Shown here piece after piece: positions 21,084 through 33,713 of a stretch of 64,000 nucleotides of DNA. The notes under the pieces are model-generated. The model saw only the letters and a list, made by a program, of their open reading frames with translations, was not told the DNA's origin and did no database searches. Position 1 is the stretch's first letter; each line of letters starts with the position of its first letter. A program made the translations under genes and the position numbers. Source of the DNA: Dactylellina haptotyla (taxonomy: Eukaryota; Ascomycota; Orbiliomycetes; Orbiliales; Orbiliaceae); contig CM062388.1 in the NCBI GenBank assembly GCA_031310005.1, positions 2,594,697 through 2,658,696 of the forward strand, read 5' to 3'.

Positions 21084-23632
21084 ATGGCGAATGAAGAAAT
21101 ATCACTTTATTTTGCGGATGAAAAGGCCCCAGTGTGCCTACTTTCTGCAGCGCAACACTTCGAAGGCTTGACAACTCAAGAGAAGTTGTACGCACATTAT
21201 ATGAGCCGGTAAGTCACCACTATCTTTGGCAGCGAAAAGATACGCTCCATATTGTAAACTGACCTCTACAAAATGAAAGTGCTGCGTACCATGGCACTAG
21301 GATTATTCTTCGTCAAGTCTCTGAAGAATCAGAAGGCATTTTTGACTTCATAATCACACTGTACCATCACTGTCATGGCGATTTCAAGGGCATATTTGAG
21401 CAACTCGGATTATCCTCGAACAGCCTAACGGAATTTACGGACTATTTCGCTATGTTTTTGGACAACGTGGGTAACTACAAAGTAAGCAATCTCATTCGCT
21501 CAAGCTAGAGCCGAAGCCTGTACATATTCTAACTACTGGGCCCCAGTCTTTTGGCGATGTTAAATTCATTCCAAGAATTCCAAAGGATGAGATGACCTTG
21601 ATTGCCTCTTCTTCACCGAAAACAAAATCTCTCTTCGAGGAAATCGGCGAGAAGATGTATTCATTATCATCTCGCAATATTGGATTCCCTAGTGAGACAA
21701 CGCAAAGCAACTATTATCCAAAATCGCCAAGCATTACAAAGGAAGAAATCGAAGCAATCCACAAATATTTAACAAAGTCGAGTATTTTCTCTGAGAATAC
21801 ACGACTGAAGAAAGTAGAGGATTCCAACGGAATTCGGTTTGAACTGTGGGTAGCATGTGCCACTGAAACTGCTAGCCAGGCTACGGATGTCAAGCTTGAA
21901 GGGGTTGGCGACGATGTAGAGGGTATTCCTTTAAGGACTATTTATGGAGACCATGCTATCGAAATGAGAAAGATTATTGAGAATCTTCAGGAAGCTATTC
22001 AGTATGCTGCAAATGATAACCAAAAAAAAATGTTAGAGAATTACATCTCAAGCTTCGCAACAGGTAATATGGAGGCTTTCAAAGAATCTCAGCGCTACTG
22101 GATCAAAGATCAAAATCCCGCTGTTGAAACTAATATGGGGTTCGTAGAAACCTACCGCGATCCCCAAGGTAGTCGAGCGGAGTGGGATGGACTTGTAGCT
22201 TTAGTGAATAAAGTGCAGTCTGAAAAGTATGCAATAATGGTTGAGTTATCGTCTGAGTTTATCGTGCGTTTGCCTTGGAATGGACAAGCAGGAGGAGTAG
22301 CGGATGGACCAAAAGGCCCATTTGAGAAAGAAGTTTTTCAAAGACCCGATTTCAACAGTTTGGAGAGTTCGTGTCTCACCGTCCTTCTTTAAATAAATTT
22401 ATGCTCAGGCTAACATTCATAGTCCTCGCATACTCTAGTGCTCAAATTTGGTCCGGAATTAATATACCTAACGTAAGCTCTCTTGACACGGATCTAATAG
22501 CTTTAACATGCTGCTAAAGGTACAAAAAGTTCGATGATATTAGACAAACTCTCGGATTTAAGAATGTCAGTCTCGCAAATAGAATTTCGGCAAGTGCACC
22601 CAAAGAGCGGATCCCATTTATGACTGCCGCAGAGGCCGAAGCATATCGCCGTAGACGGCCACTCGCATTCGAAATTTCGGTCGCTATTCACGAGTTGCTC
22701 GGTCACGGCAGTGGTCTATTACTTCAAGAAACGTCCAAAGGCGAATTCAACTTTGATCCAAAAAATCCTCCCATTAGTCCCCTTACAAAGATGCCTGTGA
22801 CTAGTTGGTATGGCATTGGCCAAACCTTCTATAATGTGTTTGGCGGTATCGGGAACACAATTGAGGAGTGCAGAGCCGAATGCGTAGGAATGTTCCTCGC
22901 CACAGAGCCTAAGCTTCTCAAGTTATTTGGTTGTACAGATGAAACCGAGGATGATATTAGTTGCAATAACAGTAAGTAATAATTGTTGGAAATACTCCCA
23001 AATATAACTAAAAGGGAGACTGACATATCTAGTTCTATATACCATTTATCTTCAAATGGTGTATTTCGGTCTCAACGCACTCCAGATTTATAATCCAGAA
23101 TCAAAGGTACTTTCTAAAAACCTAAAATTTAATGAACCTGGCTAACGACCTAAAAAGAAATGGGGCCAAGCCCACGAACGCGTAAGGAAATTGGTACATA
23201 GTTTTAGCGAAAAGCCTTGATCAAGTGCTGAAATATCTCTAGGCGCGATTCGGAATACTAAAATGCTTGCTTGAAGCTGGGCCGGAGTTCCTGAAGCTCA
23301 GTTCCGACACAGAATCCCTCTCAGATTTAACGATAAATCTGGACCGCACAAAAATTATATCGCACGGTAAGCCAGCTGTGGCGACGTGTCTTCAAAAATT
23401 ACAAATATGGAGATCTACCGCCGATGTCAATGCAGCCACCGAATATTATGAAACACTGACGGCAGTCGATGAATACTGGGTCAAAGTAAGGGAAGTTGTA
23501 ATGGGTAACAAGCAGCCTAGAAAGCTATTCATACAAGGGAATACTATATATATGAATGGGAAAGTTAGCATTAAAGAATATGAGGCGAATACTCTGGGAT
23601 TGATTAGAAGCTGGGTTGATCGTGCGGTATAA
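21084..23632 (+). CDS. Dipeptidyl peptidase III (M49)
   Basis: Eight exons, 21084-21208, 21280-21481, 21547-22366, 22423-22472, 22530-22971, 23033-23106, 23158-23181 and 23243-23632, join in phase to 708 residues, the usual size of fungal DPP III. The M49 zinc site is intact: HELLGH in EISVAIHELLGHGSG, and the second motif EECRAE downstream. Other landmarks are SGINIPN-FDDIRQTLGFKN across an intron, NPKNPP-like NFDPKNPPISP, and KWGQAHER. No signal peptide is present, as expected for this cytosolic enzyme that releases dipeptides from the N terminus of short peptides. The seventh exon is only 24 bases and encodes KWGQAHER. A few residues (SCNN) before the exon 5 donor look like an insertion at the splice edge. 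Intact gene. Confidence 0.93.
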
Positions 23633-24550
23633 TTCCTTCTAAATAGCTTGGAATAAAGTTATACACTTGTTGTTAGATCTCCGTTCTCAAATATTTAGTC
23701 TACGAATTGTTGCATTGTCCTTCATTCCACCAAAATTGTAGTCATCAGTAATGAAGAATTTTATTTAAATCTTTCATGGTCGCTTTCCCTAGTACCTATC
23801 TTATAGGCTGCATGCCAGAGAAACCCACTGAATCTTGTGAACATTATAGATAGATATTCGCATCCGGACCTCTGAAAACCATATATTCAAGGAATAAGAG
23901 CAACCTACGCTTTAGATTTTACATGACGTGCAAGTTAATTACTTTTATAAGGCCAATGGAGATCCGTGATAGTAAAGAGAGCGTGACCTAGCTTGGGTTT
24001 CAATTAACACAGCAGATCAGTCGAACAACCAAATCATGGTATTACCATTCTTTCAAGGGGCCCTCCTTATTCCCCCAGTCTCACCACCGAGAAATATAAA
24101 GTGATATATCCAAGCCGGAACAGCATTTCCATCAATCAAAAGATTCCATCGCTGCCATCAACCCGCCAGCCAGTCATTGATTGACGGATATCACTAACCA
24201 CCTACCCCCATAGTCCATACCCAGGGCTAAGGGAAAAAGGCTGCCGAACCAACTGAATAGATTGGAAACCTTGGTGGATGTTGATTTGAGAATGTACAGT
24301 AGGATATTTGCGTTGGTAACCCATACCTGCTAGATTTTCGCTAAAGTCTGTATGGTATGTGCGTACCTATACATCTGATCCACAACCTCATGCTTGTTAC
24401 GTAAGGTACGGACTCTAGTTACTCGTAATTTTTAGTATTGAAAGTAGCAGACCGGGGCTCTCACGAGACTATCTGGCAACCAATAGATTGAAATCTAATA
24501 TTTCATACGCCTCTATATATTATAACAAAAATTGACCTGCTTGCCTAGAT
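23633..24550. other. Intergenic, no gene recognised
   Basis: AT-rich spacer with no coding signal that I can support. Confidence 0.5.
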
Positions 24551-26228
24551 TTACACCCTCGGAACATCATCGGCAGAGACGCAGTCAGGGTCCACGCTCT
24601 GTGGAACCTGGCAGAATACCGGGATCGGAATTCTCCCACCGTTCATGTAGACACCGCATGCTTGCATACAGATCTTGCCCTTGAGGACCCTCATATTGAA
24701 ACCGCACGCTGGTAGATTGTTCGGGTCGGCGGGCAGACCTTGGAACACGGGTTTCCCTACCTGGCCCGGGTTGGCGTTCTGACAGGCTTCGGCGTTGAGG
24801 TAAAACTTGACCACGTCGAGTTCGTACCCGGGGGTCATCGATCTTAATCACCGTATCGTGTGGAATATCGGTAAATTGTCCACCTTGGACGAGTTTATAG
24901 CAATTGCCGTTGATAAAACGCGAGCCGGCGGGCGTGCAACCTTCAAAGCTCGTGATGGACGTCTGCGTGGATACACTCATTAGTCTTCGACAAATACAAG
25001 TAGGCGCTCCCGTGAGTACTTACATCAATCCAGATGAAATATCCTTGGCTATTCAGAGCCTCGATTATCAGTGATTGTCTCTATCGATATCACCCTTGTT
25101 AGAAAACTCCCAGATACCTAAGCTGCGCAGTATTCATCCGAAAACGGAATTACAATCGAGAGAATCCCCCGTTTAACTATATTCCTCGTTATCATGCCAA
25201 AGTCCACCCCTCTAGCGAATAAAAAGCGCCCCTCGGAGAAGAACCTGCCAATATCAGTCTTCTCTCCATCTTTGAAACTCTTCGTCACTTGCGAGAGTAT
25301 CGACGTGTCCGATTGTCCTCCGAATATCGTCGACACCAACAAGTCAACCTGGTCAGTGGACGCCTTGAACGCATCCCTCAACCGCGCATCGACGCCGGCA
25401 CGGGGATCCGGCGGGGGCACCTTGGATGCAGTGGCTGATAGGATGCCGAAAATACCGCCTAGGACGCTCAGCGGGCCATTGATGGCCGGCTCGGCTGCAG
25501 CAAACCCCGCAGCGATGCTGAGCGAACTGCTGACTATAGTAAATATATCCGATGCGGCCGCCTGAGGCTGTCCAAAGTCGCTCACCAGTTGTCCGTTATC
25601 AAGAATCTGATCGATCACCGCGGTCTCAAGCGCTTGCTACCAGAATATTAGAATTTCAAACATACACGACTAACACCGGGAAATATAAGATGGGTACTCA
25701 GAAAAATCATACCTTATAAGCCGTGAACATTCCGTAACAATTCGCTACGGCGACGCGAAGGAAATAATACGCCGGCGGGGTGAACACCAAACAATTCAAC
25801 CCGGGCGGAGGACAAGAGTTCGTACCGAGGCTGAGGCAATTCAACGGCGAGCTGGGGATTGAGCCGCCGACTGTGGTCATCTGATCGAGGTCCTGGAGCC
25901 AATTTAATGGCTTATGTGCGGTTATAAAGGTGTCGAGAAGGGTCGAGGCGCCGCTGAGCGCCCAGCTGGCGCTGTTTTCGAACAGCAGATCGCATGCTTG
26001 CTGTGAGCTTTGCCTGCCGAATATTTGGCCTTGAGGTAGAGGTGAGGCGTGAATAGGTAGGTTGGGAAGCAGAGATAATAAGAGAGGTAGCGTAGCGTAA
26101 GGAGGACGGAGAACATCGTAGCCAAGATACCGCCGCTGACGACTAACGAATTCGTCGTCTAAATCAGAAATAAAATCGCCAGAGAAAACAAAATCAATGA
26201 ATCGAGAAGTACTAAAAGTAGTAACAAC
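24551..26228 (-). pseudogene. Broken secreted DUF7872-like gene
   Basis: Exons read on the minus strand: 26228-25713, 25636 to about 25118, a short exon ending in QGYFIWID at about 25,025, then 24979-24551. A hydrophobic, signal-like stretch (LPLLLSLLPNLPIHAS) is followed by a Cys-containing domain (NCLSLGTNSCPPPGLNC, TPPAYYFLRVAVANCYG), an Ala/Gly-rich hydrophobic middle, and a second Cys-rich part (ACGFNMRV, CMQACGVYMNGG). The layout resembles fungal secreted DUF7872 proteins; the assignment is by memory of the pattern and tentative. Two lesions are visible. A TAG replaces the last codon of the second exon, directly before a good GTATCT donor. A run of five C at about 24,832-24,836 shifts the frame by one. 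The 5' end is unresolved; upstream codons stay open to 26,228 behind a TTTTAG acceptor. Confidence 0.55.
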
Positions 26229-27109
26229 CTAAAATAAAATACAATAGCGATGTAAGAAATACGAGAGAACGCACAACCTTCTATAAGTTATACATACGCT
26301 ACATACTCACGTCGGCCTTTTATAACGGCCTCGCAGAATTGTTCGCTCGACACAACCGGCCAAACCCAGATGTGTTGCTGTTGTTACGTCCTCGGTCGCT
26401 AAGAGTAAGCTCAACCACGACTTTCAGAACTCTTATGATTACAATCCGCTTATACCGTATTCATAATGAATACGTCAAGCAGTTCAAATCAGAAAAAATA
26501 TATAGATAATGAAGTACTGCGCATTGAGCCCTTTATCCCTTTAAAGTATTCAGACAACTGGCTCTAGTTAACTAGCATAATCTACCTTTGCATTTTTGTG
26601 TTGTGGGAAGTATGGGTAAAGTAAACAAGCGCTTCGATCTGTTCTTCGAAGCGTCTATCTTACTGCTATAGAAAGCTATTTTTTTTATAGCTTACTAGCA
26701 ATGGCAATAAAGTATCCATGTATTCGAAACCACAAACCTTCAAGCACGAGGGTTTGTTGTTTTGATTATAATTTTTCGTGAACTAACCAGCGATTATTGA
26801 TTGGGGAGGGAAACGAGAGTGCGATGCAGCGCAATAAGCGCACGGATCGCAATGCCTTATTCTTTCCTGCATACTTGCTTGACCATGTTTGATACAGACT
26901 CGAGGCGCAAAGCTATTTTTAAACTTCTCTTTATAATCTTAGCTGAAGCTTTATAAGAGCCTGTAATAACTTAATCGGATCAGACATTCTATTGATTGTC
27001 AGGCATTATGATGGAATCTTCAGAATGTAACCTAGGAAGTCTGGTCACTCGTACCTAACGTGCAAGTGTTTCTTGATCAGGTGTCTAGATCGCAACACAC
27101 AATACAAAC
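26229..27109. other. Non-coding gap, no gene recognised
   Basis: AT-rich and mostly featureless. A short minus-strand stretch near 26,300-26,400 reads protein-like but carries a stop, so I do not call it. Confidence 0.4.
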
Positions 27110-27668
27110 CTTCGGGAAAATCCAACAAGCGGTAGCGAGCTTTACTACAGCTTGCGATGGGCCGGTGCCTGGAACGTAAGGTATCGTTGTCGATAGCGGT
27201 CGGGTGACCTCTTGCGTGAATGTTGTCTCTTCCGTGACCGTAGTTGTAACCGTCACGGTCGCAGTTAGTGGCACAGTCATCGTTGATGTTACGAATCCCG
27301 TTGTTGTTTCGTAGGAAGAGCTAGTTAAGAAAAAAAAATTTAAAAATTAGGGCCGCGGGACTCGGACTCTCACGAATGAGATTGAAAAGTCTTACAGCGT
27401 TGATGTAGCAATAGAGGTATCAGCTGCGAGAAAGCATGAGGAACAATCCACTAGCCCAGACCAGGTTGTATGCCTCGGATCTGTATTGAACATCTTCTTA
27501 GCTTTACCGACAAAATACAAAAAGATTAGTAAGTCTATGAGAATTATCCTACCTCGAAGACAGTTTCCAGCCTGGCAAGCACGCTTTTGTAGCTGGTTGC
27601 CTTGTGATAAGCCGGTGCGACCATATCGATATTCGGAATGACCGCTGCATCAGCTAGCGCAGCGAGGG
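27110..27668 (-). CDS. Putative exon chain, product unrecognised
   Basis: Three minus-strand segments with splice-like edges, 27668-27553, 27496-27396 and 27320-27110, join in phase. Their translations look coding: AALADAAVIPNIDMVAP, FNTDPRHTTWSGLVDCSSCF, then a Thr/Val-rich stretch (TATVTVTTTVTEETTF) typical of fungal extracellular proteins. No start or stop is fixed and no domain is recognised. It might be the 5' part of the DUF7872-like gene, but an 880-base gap would be unusual here. It may also be a separate decayed gene. Confidence 0.3.
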
Positions 27669-28530
27669 CTTTGAGCCCCGTGAAGTGGAATTATGATAGC
27701 ATGATTAGATTGTGAATTCGTTGTATGGAGTTATCCAGACACCTAGCACCGTAACTGCTTTTAGAACACCGAGTTCGGGAAGAGTATGAGAGACAAGAGC
27801 CTCTGAGAGTTTGCAAGGACCGCGTCTATACTTGAGAAACTGTGGAAGGTAGGAACGCGTCGTATGGATGTGACCGAGATTTAGATATTCATCCAGCAGA
27901 CTGTTATTTACTCGATATTCAATAAGCTACTGGACCACTCCCCCGAGCCATTTGCGCGTATTCAAAGGCTAGCGTACTTTAACATGCCATGGAGAGTATT
28001 TTGGGTTGTCCGCATTATCTTTATGTTCAGCTCTTCCTTGGCTCAGATGAGTTGTGAATGGCTTTCTTGAATCTGAGAGGCCCAGGTCTGCCTAGCTAGT
28101 CCTAGTTTGTGACGGTGTCCTCGAGTCCGCGCTGTAGTTTGACTTTATGTTCTTACGCTCTTGTATCAGTATGGTCAAGGTGATGAGGTAGCCAAGACAT
28201 ATGGGTGGATTTGCAATGTTAGGGTACTTAAGTGTCAAACAGCACTGTCCTCGTCCCCAAAGACCTGGCTGCCAAGACGTTTCGAACTTGTCATCTACAA
28301 ATATACCGCTTAACAGAGGTACCGGGATATCAATGTATACCGATTTAGTAATTACATAACTGTATTATACAATCAACTTAACTCAGGCTGAATATTAATT
28401 AGTTAACAAGTGTAGGCGGACCACTCAATCAATCATTCATTCCTCATCTTCTCAGACCCACGAATAGAACCTAGAATAGGAAGTAAAATGATACTCGCCC
28501 AGCAATACACATCACAACACATATTTTCTA
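27669..28530. other. Mostly non-coding region
   Basis: A further open minus-strand stretch (about 27,771-27,910, including LPELGVLKAVTVL) could be an additional exon of the preceding chain. Otherwise nothing is recognised. Confidence 0.35.
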
Positions 28531-29596
28531 TCACAAAGTCCCCCGATCAGACAGACTCGCAATCACATCCTTGACCCGAGGAATCTTCTCTTCAAGAACA
28601 TCGACAACCTCAGTCCACATTGCCTTTTGCAAGATCTTGCCTTCATCACTCGTAATGTACTCGCCAGATCTATTGTATTTGTCAGTGTAACTCCATTTTC
28701 TCTTCTTGGAAGTTAACTCACGGCCTGTAATTTCCATCTGCAGACCACCACCGTCCGTGTGAATCCCCCTTTAAAGTGGATGCGCCAACGAGCACGCGAG
28801 CACCATTTTCCGCAGGTCTTAAAACCAGAAAAGAGCCGATGCCCTTGGCAATGGCCCATAGAGTGGTGTTGAACTCTCTTGCAACGTCACTCCGGCATGA
28901 ACCAGGACACACATCATTAATAATCACAGATGGCTCGTTATTCGCATCGAGACAGCGAACTGCTAGCTCTCTTGTGATCCACATCATGAACAACTTAGAG
29001 GCGATATGCTGCTGATACGGTCCCACACCGAGGTCGGTGTTATATTTGTGGAGAAGCTGATCTTTATCTTGAGGTTTCAGCTGCACGTCGATGTGCCCCG
29101 TCGATGTGACTACAACCAGATGTGCCTGTGAATTTGCAATTCGGGACGCTTGCAGCTTTGGAGTGAGGAGGATCGCTAAGAGCGCAGTCCCGAGAGTATT
29201 GACTTGAAGATTGTTCTCCCATCCCTTCTCAGACAGCGTGAAAGTGCGAGGGAAGATACCTGCGTTAAGAACGACGACATCGACCTTTCTCAAGCTCTCA
29301 ACTCGCTTGGCGAATGTATCGATGCTTTCGAAGCTGGTCATGTCTATTTGCCATACTTGGACAACGCCTGCCCGCCCTGTCGCTTTTTCAATTTGTGCCT
29401 TTGCTATTTCTCCCTTCTGCAGACTCCTGACGCCCAGAATGACGGTCGACGCAACGAGTTGGACATATTTGAGGGCGGTTTCATAACCCACGCCGGTATT
29501 TGACCCTGTCACTATGACGGTCTTGCCTTCGAAAGTCGTCGTGATTTGCGTCGGCGGAAAAAACTTGCCCCTGAGAAGAAACAAGAGACCGGGCAT
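28531..29596 (-). CDS. Short-chain dehydrogenase/reductase, catalytic Tyr replaced by His
   Basis: Two exons, 29596-28722 and 28669-28531, join in phase to 337 residues, the size of fungal retinol-dehydrogenase-like SDRs. The Rossmann nucleotide site is clear: VTGSNTGVGYETA at residues 29-41, then an NAG motif in VVLNAGIF. The active-site YxxxK motif is altered. The stretch reads PYQQHIASKLF, so Lys201 is kept but the position four residues before it is His197 (codon CAT), not Tyr; the nearby Tyr194 is out of register. Ser/Thr in VVTSTGH may serve as the usual Ser. NAD(P)-dependent redox activity is therefore uncertain. It faces the Zn2Cys6 regulator across a shared promoter of about 410 bases, suggesting co-regulation (inference). 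Confidence 0.85.
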
Positions 29597-30009
29597 TTTG
29601 GAAGAGCTACTGAAGAGATCTTTTAAAGGAGTCTGATAAAAGAAAGAGTATGATATAATTATTATGATGGAAGTCTTTGTTCAAGGTGGATGGACTTTGT
29701 AATTGAGCTGCTCCATGGCAGCGATCGAGTTTTATATATAGCCATACGGGGCCGAGAGAAGACATGCGGAAAGGCAGAAATATAAATGGTACATCGATGT
29801 GATTGGGGAGTGTGGGAGGCACGGAAGGCACGGAAAACACGACATGCCCGATGTCTTGGCACTAGGCCTAAAATAGTTAAACCGTTTAATTTAAGGTGAC
29901 ATAAGCGAGGCTTATCACTTCGGGTCGGAATGGCCGATGCCGTCTCGTATTTTCCCAACATACCTCAAACATCAACCGATATCTTTTTAGGAAATTCCAG
30001 GTCACCGCG
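29597..30009. promoter_or_regulatory. Shared divergent promoter, SDR and Zn2Cys6 factor
   Basis: About 410 bases separate two divergent start codons. On the minus strand a TATATAAA element lies near 29,733-29,740, about 140 bases upstream of the SDR start. I could not pick out a convincing CGG-N-CCG pair for a Zn2Cys6 protein. Confidence 0.45.
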
Positions 30010-32339
30010 ATGGACGTCCTGGAACCTTCATCAATGATGAATCCGCGGGTAAGGAGGCGAGCGTGCCTCACCTGCACCAGTGCCAAGGTCAAGTGCACTT
30101 CTGTTTCGTTGGGCGCAGAATCATGCAGAAGATGTGAAAGATTAGGCAAAGAATGCGTCTACGCAAAACCCTCTTCAGAGGCAAGAGGAAATCGGAGAGA
30201 AACCTCGTGAGTATCATAATCCTATCTGCTGCCCTCATGGTCTTGTATGATTAGAGGGCTATGAGAGCGCTTTGGAATAGCGCGCACTCAAGAAGCCCCT
30301 TGAGTGCGTAATGACATGCTTCAATTCAATCACCGAACTCGGCCTAATGACCGATGTGAAGTCACTTAGCGCAGTGGACTGGACTCGGTGATTGAAGACA
30401 TCCTTTCATATACACTATGTATTTCATCAGCGTAGAACAAACTAATTCGGTCTCAGATCTGCCAAGAGGCTCGAGGAGAAGGTGGACCTGTTATCCACGC
30501 AAGTAGCTACTTTAACACAAAATATCCATACAGCCTCATCTCAAGGACCCCAAAGTAAACGCCCTACTACTGAGATTCTTTATTCCAGCTTTTCATCCTC
30601 ACAGGACCGAATAAGTGGAAGCCACTTTGCGTCTTCCGGATCCCTGCCCCGGCCCAGAGACGTTTATAATGATAGCTTGACCAACGCTATTTTACACGAT
30701 CTAGGTCTTGCAACTGCGGATCGTCGACTGGAGACTTTCCGACAAAGTTTCGTCAACTACTTTCCATTTGTGGTTGTGCCTCCTACAGTCAGCGTGGAAG
30801 CTCTTCGATACGACAATCCATTCCTTTTCTTGTGTATTATGGCCGTCACTTCTTTTGAGGATCCCATACTACAGCGCAGACTCGGACAGGAGATCAAGAA
30901 GCAAATTTGCGATCGCTTAGTAATGGGCCACGAAGTTAGTATGGATCTTTTACAAGGTCTTTTGGTATTCGTAGCTTGGTATCATTACTTCTGTGTGCCT
31001 GGGAAGCATCAATACTTCCTCATGTTACAGCTTTGTGTTAACATGTGCCATGAGTTGAGACTAGACTTGAATGAAAAGGGAAAGAGAGGTCTGGAGGAGG
31101 CTCAAACTCAGGAGAAAGCGCGAAGTCTGGCAGAGATGAGAGCTCTTCTTGGAACATATTTTTTATCATCTACGTATGCTCTACCTGCAAAATAGCAAGT
31201 GTTTGTTCTAAACGTCGAGCTGACTGTCAACTCTAATTAGATTATCAATGGTGTTGAGAAAACGGACAATCGTGCACTACACATCGTATATGAAGGATTG
31301 TTGCGCATCTCTCTCACAACGGAGGGACGTTCCCAGCGATCAATTGATCGCGCCATTCGTGGAAATCCAAGTCCTTCAGAGGAAGATTAGTGATACTTTC
31401 TGCTACCACGATATATCTACCTGCGACATAAGAGGGGAGAACGCACTCCAGATCACCGTTGATTCTTTCTCTCGGGAAATTGATGGACTTAGGAAGGGAG
31501 TTGGCTCAACAAACGGAAATGATATTTTGTTCCAACATTTTCACTTTCTGAAAGTCTGGATTCATGAAGTTGCGCTCTATAACGAGCTTTGGCAGAACAC
31601 TTTTGTGCCTACCCGACTCACTCAATCAGAGAGTTCCATTCAATTCTCAATGCAGCGGACTAATATGCTGTGGCGGCTCGTCTCAGCAACTGTCTCATTT
31701 CATGATTGGTGTCTGTCAGTTGACACCGCCGAGCTACTTCATTTTCCATTCTCTTGGTGGACAGAAACTTCTTACGTCTTTATCGTTCAAGTCAAAACCG
31801 TTTTCCTCAACTTTGGGGCTAGTATCACAGGAAAAGAACAGATAAATCTACGAGAACATGACCAAACAGAATCACTAGAAGCTGACTTCCGAAGAGCTGC
31901 CGAAAAAGAAGTCAAGATACCTCATATACTTGATGTGTATATGGGGAAGTTGGCCACGGTGACCACGCAGCTTGTTGATGATGAGGGTGACAGGGACATG
32001 GTATATAACTATGGGGTTTTGCTCAAAATGATACAATCTGGGTACGAAAGCCGAATTGGGGCTGGGACCAGACCTGTTCCGGCGCAATTTGAAATGCAGC
32101 AAAAGCAGTCATCCCCTTCACAGCTGTCGTATCTTGAAGTCGGTAATCCAGATATACAAAGACTGGTGTCACCAGCAGCCAGCACAAATCATGTGGAGCT
32201 AGAGATAGGTGACCTCCACAGTTCTTCTGGAAGTCAAGTGGACTTGCAATTTGATTTGGCTGAACCTGAATTTGTCGACTTCGTGTGGAACACGATGATG
32301 AACGATTTCTCATTCTTCACAGCCCAAAATGGACCATAA
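30010..32339 (+). CDS. Zn2Cys6 fungal transcription factor
   Basis: Three exons, 30010-30206, 30457-31173 and 31241-32339, join in phase to about 670 residues. The N-terminal binuclear zinc cluster is complete with six Cys: ACLTCTSAKVKC, then SCRRCERLGKEC, at about residues 18-50. After a 250-base intron, unusually long here, comes a short coiled-coil-like segment (AKRLEEKVDLLSTQVATL), as expected for dimerisation. The middle (ETFRQSFVNYFPFVVVP, FLCIMAVTSF, LLGTYFLSST) is the regulatory middle homology region of this class. The C terminus is acidic and may activate. It acts in the nucleus; its likely target is the adjacent divergent SDR gene. Confidence 0.88.
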
Positions 32340-33000
32340 CTTTAATGTTTTACCAAGGTTAGCTCACCCAAGCCGATAATTACATCGGCCACAATGCACG
32401 CAACCATCTGTCTTCGAATTCTTTCTTTTCCACTCTATTTGTTTTTTTTGGTATTGCCACGTTGCTGGCATTTGCGCGGAAATGAATGTTCGTTATCCCG
32501 ACTTTTCAGGAGGGCAAATTGAAAAGCGCATCTCCTTTCCATTTGGTCGCATGGGAAAGTTAAAAATGTGCACTGTCTTCAGCCGCACGGAGGCAAAATT
32601 GGTGTCCGAGTAGGTCTATTCCGAAGCGCGGGAGACTCTGACTGGCTAGAACTTCACGTGGCGTCGGCCTCATTTGCGCTGAACGTAACACCGTCTTGGC
32701 ACACCCCCAAATTGGCTGCTTTAACCACCTGGAAACTAGGCGACTTTTGGGTTGGAATAAAAAAGAAACCACTAGTGATAGACCTTGCCTAGACCTAGAT
32801 CTAGCCTCAAAAGCCCATATACTCCGTTCGGAACACTCCGTTCCAGGGGAATCCTAACCGGTAGTTTTAATGTCGATGACCCCCGGTGTCGATTTTGTGA
32901 TTGGTCGGGACCGGGGTGACCCTCCCGCTTTCGGAAATATATTGTGGTCAAACGCCCCATTGGATTGAAAATCAACACCGGATTTCTGCCAGTTAGGGTC
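32340..33000. other. Intergenic up to the AT-rich block
   Basis: Base composition is normal. No gene is recognised; open frames at 32568-32792 and on the minus strand lack protein character. Confidence 0.45.
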
Positions 33001-33713
33001 TCTTATTAAAAAGTTGGATTAACAGGTTAGGTTAACAGGTTGGATTATTATATTCGGTTTTTAATTGAATGGCTGGTTGGTTAACTAGCTGACCATTTGA
33101 CTGACAACCAAGGCAATATATTAACCCAGCCAGCTAGGACCAAACCGCAACCCCAGCATAGTTGGCAACTAACAAATTTGTCAACACTAAAAATCCGGAT
33201 TTGGTAATGCCTATTGATATTACCACCACCACTATCTACGTTATTAACATCACCATTAATGTTCAGTGTCGAGTGAACACAGCAAACACTGCTAAATCCA
33301 ACAGACCTGGCAAACAGCTGATTGTATTGCCAAACATAATATGGTACTAAATTAGCAAATACATTTGCTAATAGTCAGTTATCACATTTAGTAGTGACAG
33401 ATATTTTAGAGTTGATTCCTTTGTGCCCATCACTAATAATATATAAACAATTCTCCAACCATTTTTGCTGAGTTATATTCTCTTTTTTCTATAACTCATA
33501 CTTGCTTATTTTCTAATTTCTCAACCACAATTCTATTATTATAATGGGATAATTAATAATTATGGTATTATTAAAACCTTATATATATAAAAATAGATTA
33601 TAATTTATATATAGGTATTAAAATTATAGTTATGGTATTAAAATTGATATTATTATGCTTATTTTTAGTTTTTTTGGTTATTTTATCTGCTTTACCTACT
33701 AGTTTCGCTAGCT

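Noticed and set aside
22470-22530. Apparent frame break in DPP III at the fourth intron
   Set aside because: Using the acceptor after ACAAAAAG (exon from 22530) restores phase and the conserved FDDIRQ segment.
25922-26125. Minus-strand frame with a hydrophobic start resembling a signal peptide
   Set aside because: A neighbouring frame joins in phase to the downstream DUF7872-like exons and contains its own hydrophobic segment, so this is a shadow.
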